A model generated the notes under the pieces. It did no database searches, had not been told where the DNA came from, and saw only the letters and a program-made list of their open reading frames with translations. A program made the translations under genes and the position numbers. From JAUWCW01 sp030609125 [NCBI: Candidatus Rokuibacteriota bacterium] (GTDB lineage: Bacteria > JAUVQV01), in assembly GCA_030609125.1 (NCBI GenBank), contig JAUWCW010000178.1, forward strand, positions 1 to 5,054: a DNA stretch of 5,054 nucleotides, read 5' to 3'. How positions within the stretch are numbered: position 1 is the first letter of the stretch; each line of letters opens with the position of its first letter. Below are positions 1-5,054 of the stretch, one piece after another.

Positions 1-1
1 A

Positions 2-1705
2 TCGTGGCTGACGGACGAGGAGATCCTCTTCTTTTTCGTCTCCCCCCTCGGGATTGCGGCCGTCGCCGCTGTCGCCACGGTGGTGGCGGCCGTCACCTTC
101 GTGGAGCTCTCGGCCCTCATGACCATCTGCATCAGCGCTTCACGGGAAGGGTGTGTCGGATGGACGGCGGGCCTGCGCTTCACCGCGTCCCGGTGGAGAG
201 GGATCGCCGGGCTGGCGGGGCAGATCGTCGTTCGTCTTCTGCTCACCGCGGCGCCTTTTCTTGCGGCTGTGGGCGTGGTCTACCTCGTTTTTCTCACGGA
301 GTACGACATCAACTACTATCTTGCCGAAAAGCCTCCCGATTTCTGGAAGGCCGTCGCGCTTGCCGGCGCTCTCGGGGCGGCCCTGGCGGTCTTTCTGGCG
401 AGGGCGCTGATCCGCTGGTCGCTCTCCATGCCGATCGTTCTCTTCGAAGGGAGACCGCCCGCCGCGGCCCTCTTTCTGAGCGCCGAAAGGACAACCGGCA
501 TCCGCCGAGGCGTTGCGGCCCTCTTCGTCGGGTGGCTCCTCGCGACCCTCCTCCTATCCTCCGTCGCGACGGGCATCATGGGGCTCCTCGGCAGGGCGGC
601 CGCCCTGGGAGCGGGAATCTCCTTTGCCGTGCTGGCCGTCGCCATCGGCGCCCTTCTTCTCCTGAACGCCGTCGTTCTTCTCCTTCTCTCCGTACTTGCC
701 ATGGCGGGCACGTCGGCCATGGTGATCTCCCTCTACCGGAACCTCGCCGAAGATTCGGGAGAACGGATTCCCGGGCTGCCGCGTCACGTTCGAGAGCGTC
801 TCTGGTCCTTCCCCATCAGGTCAAGGGCGGCCTTCGCCGCCCTCGCCGGTGCGGTCCTCTTTGCGTTCGGCTTCTCCTTTTACCTGTTCGACGACATCAG
901 GGGAAAGGATGACGTTCTGATCGCAGCCCACCGGGGGTCCTCCGGCGCGGCCCCGGAAAACACACTCGCCGCCGTGGCGCTGGCGCTCGAGGAGGGAGCG
1001 GACTTCGTCGAGATCGACGTGCAGGAAACGGCGGACGGCGTGATCGTGGTTCTTCACGACGCGGACCTGATGAGGCTCGCGGGCGTGAAGCTGAACATCT
1101 GGGACGCCGACTACGACGATCTTCGCGGCATAGACGTGGGTAGCTGGTTCTCTCCGGAGTTCTCGGACCAGAGGATCCCCCCGCTCAGCGACGTCCTCGA
1201 GATGGCGCGCGGCAGGGCGCGGGTGAACATCGAGCTCAAGTACAACGGTCACGACGTCAGGCTCGCGGAGAGGGTGGTGGAGGCCGTCGAAGAGGCAGGG
1301 ATGGAACAGGAGGTGGTCCTCATGTCCCTCAGCTACGACGGGGTGAGGCAGGTCCGGGCCCTGAGACCGGACTGGGAGGTGGGTTTTCTTTCCGCCGCCG
1401 CCGTCGGAAACCTGGCGAAGATCAACGCCGATTTTCTCGCCGTGAGCACCAGGCTGGCCACGGCGGGGTTCATCCGGTCCGCCCACCGGGCGGGCAAGGA
1501 GGTGCACGTCTGGACCGTGAACGACCGGCTCGGGATGTCGAAAATGATGGGCCGGGGAGTGGACGTGATCATCACCGACGAGCCCGCCCTGGCCCGCAGC
1601 GTTCTGAAGGAACGGGCCGAGCTGACGCCGGTGGAGCGCCTTCTCGTCCACTTCGGCTCCCTCCTCAGGTTCGATCAGACCACCCTCTCCGCCGACGACG
1701 CCTGA
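2..1705 (+). CDS. Membrane-anchored glycerophosphodiester phosphodiesterase (5' end outside window)
   Basis: This protein would hydrolyse glycerophosphodiesters to glycerol-3-phosphate and an alcohol, in phospholipid turnover. The frame is open from base 2 and residues upstream of the GTG at 80 (WLTDEEILFFFVSPLG) continue the membrane domain, so the true start is left of the window. Counting from base 2, residues 1 to about 300 are very hydrophobic, with roughly seven membrane segments ending near FGFSFYLF, which fits the membrane domain of long GDPD proteins (PF10110 type). The catalytic domain follows at about 303-550. It has HRG (codons from 929), PENT, the metal ligands in EIDVQ, the HD of VVLHD and the Glu of NIELK (codon 1232), so all expected active-site elements are present. 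HVWTVND and DVIITDEP close the barrel. Domain order suggests a membrane-tethered enzyme, but the side of the membrane is not shown. No partner gene is visible. Family is secure; the substrate is unknown. Confidence 0.93.
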   Translation, partial: SWLTDEEILFFFVSPLGIAAVAAVATVVAAVTFVELSALMTICISASREGCVGWTAGLRFTASRWRGIAGLAGQIVVRLLLTAAPFLAAVGVVYLVFLTEYDINYYLAEKPPDFWKAVALAGALGAALAVFLARALIRWSLSMPIVLFEGRPPAAALFLSAERTTGIRRGVAALFVGWLLATLLLSSVATGIMGLLGRAAALGAGISFAVLAVAIGALLLLNAVVLLLLSVLAMAGTSAMVISLYRNLAEDSGERIPGLPRHVRERLWSFPIRSRAAFAALAGAVLFAFGFSFYLFDDIRGKDDVLIAAHRGSSGAAPENTLAAVALALEEGADFVEIDVQETADGVIVVLHDADLMRLAGVKLNIWDADYDDLRGIDVGSWFSPEFSDQRIPPLSDVLEMARGRARVNIELKYNGHDVRLAERVVEAVEEAGMEQEVVLMSLSYDGVRQVRALRPDWEVGFLSAAAVGNLAKINADFLAVSTRLATAGFIRSAHRAGKEVHVWTVNDRLGMSKMMGRGVDVIITDEPALARSVLKERAELTPVERLLVHFGSLLRFDQTTLSADDA

Positions 1706-1713
1706 ACGGTGAA

Positions 1714-1796
1714 CGAGGTCAGCCCTTGAATCGTGAATGCGAGGCAGCGCCGCCTCGGCATGGAGCGGCAGCTTCACGATTCAAGGGCTGACCCCG
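1714..1796. repeat. Perfect 21-bp inverted repeat with nested hairpin (REP/MITE-like element)
   Basis: Arms at 1717-1737 and 1773-1793 are exact reverse complements over 21 bp (left arm begins GGTCAGCCCTTGAATCG). One A/C mismatch, then two further pairs, extend the stem to 1714-1796. The 35-nt interior holds a second hairpin: TGC-GAGGC (1738-1745) against GCCTC-G-GCA (1752-1760), with one bulged G and a 6-nt loop. The element starts 9 bp after the GDPD stop codon. It has no T-tract, so it is not a classic intrinsic terminator, although the RNA could still form a strong 3'-end stem. The architecture resembles mobile palindromic repeats dispersed between genes. Copy number elsewhere cannot be seen here. 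Confidence 0.8.
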
Positions 1797-1802
1797 AATG
1801 GC

Positions 1803-1831
1803 TTGACAGTGTGAAAGTCGAAGAGTAGAAG
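1803..1831 (+). promoter_or_regulatory. Likely sigma70-type promoter for the isomerase gene
   Basis: A perfect -35 box TTGACA (1803-1808) is followed after a 17-bp spacer by TAGAAG (1826-1831), which matches TATAAT at four of six positions. Transcription would begin near 1838, giving a leader of under 30 nt before the ATG at 1866. The -35 box lies directly after the inverted repeat and overlaps GGCTTGAC (1800-1807), which is repeated inverted as GTCAAGCC at 1857-1864; that pair might be chance or a regulatory site. No experimental signal supports the call. It rests on consensus match and placement. Confidence 0.5.
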
Positions 1832-1849
1832 GGCATCATCTAAACACCC

Positions 1850-1854
1850 GGAGA
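1850..1854 (+). promoter_or_regulatory. Ribosome binding site for the isomerase gene
   Basis: GGAGA lies 11 nt before the ATG at 1866. The spacing is slightly long but acceptable. It supports the ATG at 1866 as the start, together with the membrane anchor encoded immediately after it. Confidence 0.55.
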
Positions 1855-1865
1855 AAGTCAAGCCA

Positions 1866-2759
1866 ATGAATGCCGTGCGCTTCCTGAAAGAGCCCCTTCT
1901 GCATTTTTTTCTCCTCGGTCTCGTCGTCTTCGGGCTCCACGCCGTGCTCAACTCCGGGGCCGATACCGGCTCCCGCGGCGATCCCCTTCTTGTTGCGATC
2001 ACCTCGGCGGACATAGAGTGGCTGCGTTCCACCTGGAACAGGAAGATGGGGAGGGAGCCGACGCCCCGGGAGCTTGACGGGCTCGTCGCCAGTTTCATAC
2101 GGGAAGAGGTCCTCTACCGCGAGGCAGTCTCCATGGGCCTCGACCAGCACGACTCCGTTGTCCGGCGAAGGATGGCACAGAAGATGGACTTTCTCTTCAA
2201 GGACCTTGCCGAGATGGCGCAGCCGACGGACGAAGAGATCAGCGGCTGGTTCGACGGGAACCGGGAACGTTACCGGGTCCCCGCCCACACGAGCTTTACC
2301 CACGTCTACTTCAACCGCGACCGGCGTGGAGAGGGAGTGGAGAACGACGCCCGGGAAGTTCTGGAGAAAGTCCTCGCGGAGGAATTCGATCCGTCCCGGA
2401 CCTCGTCCCTGGGAGACAGGTTCATGCTCCAGTCCTACTACCCGACACAGAGCACCGACAGCATCGCACGGGAATTCGGGAAGACCTTCGCCGACTCGGT
2501 GGCGCCCATGGAGGCGGGCAGGTGGCACGGCCCGGTCTATTCCGGGTACGGCCTGCACCTTGTGTATGTGCACGACCGCACCGACTCCCGCCTGCCTGAC
2601 ATCGAAGAGGTGCGCAAGGAGGTCGTCCGGGACCTGATGAGCGAGCGGAAGGAGAAGGTCAACGCCGCCGCCTACAGGGAAATCAAGTCGAAGTACCGGA
2701 TCCTGGTGGAGAACATGCCGTACCGGGAGAGTGAGGAGCAGGGGGAGAGGAAAGAGTGA
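1866..2759 (+). CDS. Membrane-anchored parvulin-type peptidyl-prolyl cis-trans isomerase (PpiC/SurA-like)
   Basis: It probably assists folding of exported proteins by isomerising prolyl bonds on the outer face of the inner membrane. The 297-residue protein starts with FLKEPLLHFFLLGLVVFGLH (6-25), an uncleaved-looking membrane anchor that I recall from this subfamily and that supports the ATG at 1866. Residues 45-130 form a charged helical region of SurA_N type (PTPRELDGLVASFIREEVLY). Residues 140-240 are the parvulin-like domain, ending in GPVYSGYGLHLVYV (222-235), the conserved final strands of the fold, with His146 and His231 in plausible core positions. The usual GGDLG-type loop is not obvious; the matching part reads SLGDRFML, so catalytic activity is less certain than chaperone-like binding. 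A charged tail (241-297) follows. The stop codon overlaps the next gene's GTG start, indicating translational coupling. Fold assignment is firm, client unknown; the next two exported products are candidates. Confidence 0.87.
   Translation: MNAVRFLKEPLLHFFLLGLVVFGLHAVLNSGADTGSRGDPLLVAITSADIEWLRSTWNRKMGREPTPRELDGLVASFIREEVLYREAVSMGLDQHDSVVRRRMAQKMDFLFKDLAEMAQPTDEEISGWFDGNRERYRVPAHTSFTHVYFNRDRRGEGVENDAREVLEKVLAEEFDPSRTSSLGDRFMLQSYYPTQSTDSIAREFGKTFADSVAPMEAGRWHGPVYSGYGLHLVYVHDRTDSRLPDIEEVRKEVVRDLMSERKEKVNAAAYREIKSKYRILVENMPYRESEEQGERKE
2744..2747 (+). promoter_or_regulatory. Ribosome binding site that decides the GTG start at 2756
   Basis: GGAG within the purine-rich run GGGGGAGAGG (2741-2750) lies 8 nt before the GTG at 2756. 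It sits inside the 3' end of the isomerase gene. The start overlaps the upstream stop as GTGA, and translation from it gives an immediate, well-formed signal peptide, so GTG is preferred over later starts. Confidence 0.75.
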
Positions 2760-3805
2760 AAAGGGCGCTGACTCTGTCCGTCGCTCTCGTGCTGCCGGCC
2801 CTATTCGTAGTTGCGCCGGGGTCTGCCCACAACGTCCACCCCGGCTTCCTGGAGGTCATCGAGCGCGATTCGGGAGAGTTGGACATCACGTGGAAGGTCC
2901 CGCTCTACAAGGGGAAGAGGCTGGCCATTGACCCCCTCTTTCCTCCGGGGTTCCGCGCCGTCTCGGAGCGCAGCGTCACCGCTGCCGCCGCCTCGTTCGT
3001 CGAGCGCTGGAAGGTCGTTCCCGGGGAGGGGGGAATGGCCGGCAGGGAACTGAGGATCAAGGGACTCGAGGCGACCATGACCGACGTCCTGGTGCGGGTC
3101 AGTCTCGCCGACGGCCGGGTGCACCGGGTGGTCCTGCGGCCGAACGAGCCCTCCACGGTTGTGCCCGAAGGCGGCGGCCCGGAGGACACAGGCGGTCCCA
3201 TCACGGCAGGGCTGACGATGCTCGACAGGTTCCGGCTCCCGGGCCTGCTCTTTGCCGCTTTTGCCATGGCCCTGCTGCCCGCATCGAGAAAGCGCGGCAT
3301 TGTTCTCTGCACGGCGGCCCTGCTGGCGGGATCGGTCGCGGGCTACGCGCTTCCCGGAATATCCGCCGCCGGGATCTTCGCCTCCCGGTCCGGACTCTCC
3401 GAAGATGAGGGGGAACGCGTCCTTCATGGCCTTCTGCTCAACACCTACCGGTCTTTTTCCAATGAGAAGGAGGAGGCCGCCTACGACCAGCTTGCCCGGA
3501 GCGTCGTCGGGGAACTCCTCGCGGAGGTCTACCTGCAGAACCGCGACTCCATGACGATGGATGAGGCCGAGGGGGCGAGGACCGTCATCGACCGTCTCGA
3601 CGTGAAAGAGATCGAATCCATGGAAGAGGTCGGGGACGGACGGATCGCGGTTACAGCGACATGGGACGTCTTCGGCTCGGTCCGCCACTGGGGCCACGAG
3701 CACTACCGCTGCAACACCTACCGGGCACAGTTGATTCTGGTTCCTGATGGAGACTACTGGAAGCTCGCCGGCGTCCAGATCCTCGACGAGGAGCGCGTCA
3801 TCTAA
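2756..3805 (+). CDS. Exported HupE/UreJ-N-like protein with two membrane segments and a novel-looking C-terminal domain
   Basis: Function is unknown. Residues 1-24 are a signal peptide (basic MKR, hydrophobic core, GSA then HN), so the mature protein may begin HNVHPGFLEV. Residues 25-140 match, by recall, the periplasmic N-terminal domain of long HupE/UreJ proteins: HPGFLEV, ITWKVPL, FPPGF, VERWKV, GLEATMTDVLVR and LRPNEPSTVVP. The HupE permease core, several membrane helices with conserved His and Asp, is absent. In its place are two hydrophobic segments (about 161-176 and 181-207). A soluble C-terminal domain (210-349) follows, with LLLNTYRSFSNEKEEAAYDQ, LLAEVYLQNRDSM, SVRHWGHEHYRCN (308-320) and a closing WKLAGVQILDEERVI. 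Similar C-terminal regions occur, as I recall, in uncharacterised proteins. The gene is coupled to the upstream isomerase and sits 79 bp before the DUF3604 gene. Membrane topology suggests both soluble domains face the periplasm. A HupE transporter label alone would mislead. Confidence 0.82.
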   Translation: MKRALTLSVALVLPALFVVAPGSAHNVHPGFLEVIERDSGELDITWKVPLYKGKRLAIDPLFPPGFRAVSERSVTAAAASFVERWKVVPGEGGMAGRELRIKGLEATMTDVLVRVSLADGRVHRVVLRPNEPSTVVPEGGGPEDTGGPITAGLTMLDRFRLPGLLFAAFAMALLPASRKRGIVLCTAALLAGSVAGYALPGISAAGIFASRSGLSEDEGERVLHGLLLNTYRSFSNEKEEAAYDQLARSVVGELLAEVYLQNRDSMTMDEAEGARTVIDRLDVKEIESMEEVGDGRIAVTATWDVFGSVRHWGHEHYRCNTYRAQLILVPDGDYWKLAGVQILDEERVI

Positions 3806-3810
3806 CGAAA

Positions 3811-3827
3811 TTGGGGACAGTGCCCAA
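3811..3827. repeat. Imperfect 17-bp palindrome of the GGGGACAG repeat type
   Basis: The sequence TTGGGGACAGTGCCCAA is centred on base 3819. Fourteen of its sixteen non-central positions are self-complementary, with an unbroken TTGGG/CCCAA outer stem. It lies 5 bp after the stop of the HupE-like gene. Its GGGGACAG core resembles the GGGGTCAG read on the minus strand at the right end of the 1714-1796 element. It has no T-tract, so terminator function is not supported. It could be a fragment of a dispersed repeat or an operator; I favour the former, based on remembered similar intergenic sequences in deltaproteobacterial genomes. Confidence 0.5.
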
Positions 3828-3884
3828 CAAGGTAACTGATTTATTTTCTCTGTCACCGTTCGATAGAAGGGAAAGGAGAGCAAC
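3828..3884 (+). promoter_or_regulatory. Leader of the DUF3604 gene with strong Shine-Dalgarno site
   Basis: This AT-richer stretch separates the palindrome from the next gene. AAGGAG at 3873-3878 lies 6 nt before the ATG at 3885, a near-ideal ribosome binding site that fixes the start. I see no convincing -35/-10 pair. The gene may be transcribed from the promoter upstream of the isomerase gene or from a weak promoter here. Confidence 0.6.
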
Positions 3885-5054
3885 ATGAAGGTAGCAAGGG
3901 TTCTTACCGTCTGCACCGTGATCTGCTCAACCCTCTTTTTCGCTCTGCCGGCCTCCGCCGACTTCGCCGGCAGCGTGAGCAGGGAGGACGTCAAGGACGT
4001 CTTCAAGGCGCCGGGCTACTCACCCTACGCGGGCCGCAACTACCCGACGAAGGTCCTCTGGGGCGACACGCACCTGCACACCTCCCTCTCCCTCGATGCC
4101 AGGGCCTTCGGCGTCACCCTCGGACCCGAGGAGGCCTACCGCTTCGCCCGGGGCGAGGAGGTGACGGCCTCCCACGGGGAGCGGGTGAAGCTCTCACGAC
4201 CCCTGGACTGGCTCGTCGTGGCCGACCACTCCGACGCCATGGGCGCCATGAACGAGATCGTCGCCGGCAATCCCGACCTCATGCGGGAGCCGATGCTCAA
4301 GGACTGGCATGACCGGATCAACGCTGGCGGGGAAACGGCCCTGGCGGCAACGATGGAAGTCATCGAGACCTTTACCGGCAACGTGCCGGACAAGAAGATG
4401 CCCGACATCATCATGAGCGAGGAGTTTGCCGGTTCCATCTGGGAGCGGTATATCGAGACCGCCGAGGAGTTCAACGACCCGGGGCGCTTCACCACCATCA
4501 TCGGCTACGAGTGGACATCGACGGAGGGGGGGAACAACCTGCACCGCAACGTCCTCTACCGCGGCGATGCCGACGAGGCAAAGCGGATGCTCCCCTACAC
4601 CACGGCGGAGAGTTTCAACCCCGAGGACCTCTGGACGTGGATGGAGGCCTTCGAGGAGAAGACCGGTGGACGGCTCCTGGCCCTGGCCCACAACGGCAAC
4701 CTGTCCAACGGACTGATGTTCCCCGAAATCAACCCCGCCACCGGCAAGCCCCTGACGAAGGAATATGCCGAGAGGCGCATCCGCTGGGAGCCGATCTACG
4801 AGGTGACCCAGATCAAGGGCGTCGGCGAAGCACATCCCTACCTCTCGCCGAACGATGAGTTTGCCGACTACGAGCCCTGGGACAAGGCAAACCTCGGCCC
4901 GGTGCCAAAGAAGCCGGAGATGTACCAGTACGAGTACGCCCGGGAGGCCCTCAAGAACGGCCTGAAGCTTGAGCAGAGACTCGGTGTGAACCCCTACAAG
5001 TCCGGCATGGTGGGTTCCACCGACTCGCACACCGGGCTCGCCACCGCCGAGGAG
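3885..5054 (+). CDS. Exported DUF3604 protein, putative PHP-like metal-dependent hydrolase (3' end outside window)
   Basis: The reaction is unknown; the family (DUF3604, PF12228) resembles PHP-type metallohydrolases. The 390 visible codons have no stop, and from memory family members are about 600-650 residues, so the C-terminal third is missing. The start ATG has an excellent ribosome binding site and is followed by a signal peptide (1-25, cleavage after ALPASA), so the enzyme acts outside the cytoplasm. Candidate metal ligands are GDTHLHTS (His63, His65), VVADHSD (Asp114, His115, Asp117), GYEWTS (Glu209), NNLHRNV (His220), LALAHNGN (His269, Asn270), IKGVGEAHP (Glu315, His317) and GSTDSHTG (Asp380, His382). 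This spread of HxH, ADHSD and DSH motifs fits a multinuclear metal site. It follows the isomerase/HupE-like pair by 79 bp in the same direction and may be served by them for folding or maturation. The family call is strong; physiological substrate and metal are unknown. Confidence 0.9.
   Translation, partial: MKVARVLTVCTVICSTLFFALPASADFAGSVSREDVKDVFKAPGYSPYAGRNYPTKVLWGDTHLHTSLSLDARAFGVTLGPEEAYRFARGEEVTASHGERVKLSRPLDWLVVADHSDAMGAMNEIVAGNPDLMREPMLKDWHDRINAGGETALAATMEVIETFTGNVPDKKMPDIIMSEEFAGSIWERYIETAEEFNDPGRFTTIIGYEWTSTEGGNNLHRNVLYRGDADEAKRMLPYTTAESFNPEDLWTWMEAFEEKTGGRLLALAHNGNLSNGLMFPEINPATGKPLTKEYAERRIRWEPIYEVTQIKGVGEAHPYLSPNDEFADYEPWDKANLGPVPKKPEMYQYEYAREALKNGLKLEQRLGVNPYKSGMVGSTDSHTGLATAEE

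Noticed and set aside
80-82. GTG at 80 as the start of the GDPD gene
   Set aside because: It lies in the middle of a hydrophobic membrane segment, and the upstream codons from base 2 continue the same domain without a stop.
1738-1772. CRISPR repeat or tRNA-like element inside the palindrome
   Set aside because: There is only one inverted pair with no direct repeats or spacers, and the interior does not fold as a cloverleaf.
821-1777. 318-codon minus-strand open frame opposite the GDPD gene
   Set aside because: It is antisense to conserved GDPD catalytic motifs, has His/Arg/Gly-rich low-information composition, and starts inside the inverted repeat.
1714-1796. Rho-independent terminator for the GDPD gene
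   Set aside because: The stem is strong but very long, has a 35-nt interior and lacks a following T-run, so a classic intrinsic terminator is not supported.
1836-2573. 245-codon minus-strand open frame opposite the isomerase
   Set aside because: The sense strand encodes an anchored parvulin with recognisable motifs, while the antisense translation shows none.
1826-3871. Shared octamer TAGAAGGG at 1826-1833 and 3864-3871, each upstream of a start codon
   Set aside because: At 1826 it overlaps a plausible -10 box, but at 3864 there is no matching -35 sequence. Eight bases in a purine-rich leader can recur by chance.
2801-4006. 401-codon open frame on the minus strand
   Set aside because: It runs antisense across the HupE-like gene and into the DUF3604 start. 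Its composition is rich in Arg, Gly, Pro and His with no recognisable motifs, as expected for a shadow frame in GC-rich DNA.

Overview
The window is a stretch of GC-rich bacterial chromosome with little non-coding space. All four genes are on the + strand, and third codon positions are strongly G/C. Two of the genes carry clear export signals. The protein families present and the GGGG(A/T)CAG-type intergenic repeats would fit a proteobacterium, perhaps a deltaproteobacterial-type lineage. That placement is inference from general impression only, because there is no rRNA or other marker gene here.

Layout: (1) 2-1705 is the 3' part of a membrane-anchored glycerophosphodiester phosphodiesterase, a multi-pass N-terminal membrane domain followed by a GDPD catalytic domain; its start lies left of the window. 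(2) 1706-1865 is a 160-bp intergenic region. It holds a perfect 21-bp inverted repeat enclosing a smaller hairpin, then a likely sigma70-type promoter and a ribosome binding site. (3) 1866-2759 is a membrane-anchored parvulin-type (PpiC/SurA-like) peptidyl-prolyl isomerase. (4) 2756-3805 overlaps it by 4 bp. It is an exported, membrane-anchored protein whose N-terminal half looks like the periplasmic domain of long HupE/UreJ proteins. The polytopic HupE permease core is absent and is replaced by two hydrophobic segments and a C-terminal domain of unknown function with a His/Cys-rich motif. (5) 3806-3884 is a short gap with a second, palindromic GGGGACAG-type repeat and a strong Shine-Dalgarno sequence. 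(6) 3885-5054 is the first 390 codons of an exported DUF3604 protein, a putative metal-dependent hydrolase with PHP-like motifs, running off the right edge.

The last three genes look like one functional module: a cell-envelope folding factor, a periplasmic/membrane protein of unknown role, and an exported metalloenzyme-like protein. The first two are translationally coupled. The third is close behind and may share the transcript. From memory, PpiC-type isomerases, HupE/UreJ-type proteins and DUF3604 proteins recur as neighbours in other bacteria, but their joint job is not established. The GDPD gene is separated from the module by the inverted repeat and a promoter, so it is probably a different transcription unit. 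The most interesting material is the hybrid architecture of the 2756-3805 protein and the two related repeats that bracket the isomerase/HupE-like pair.
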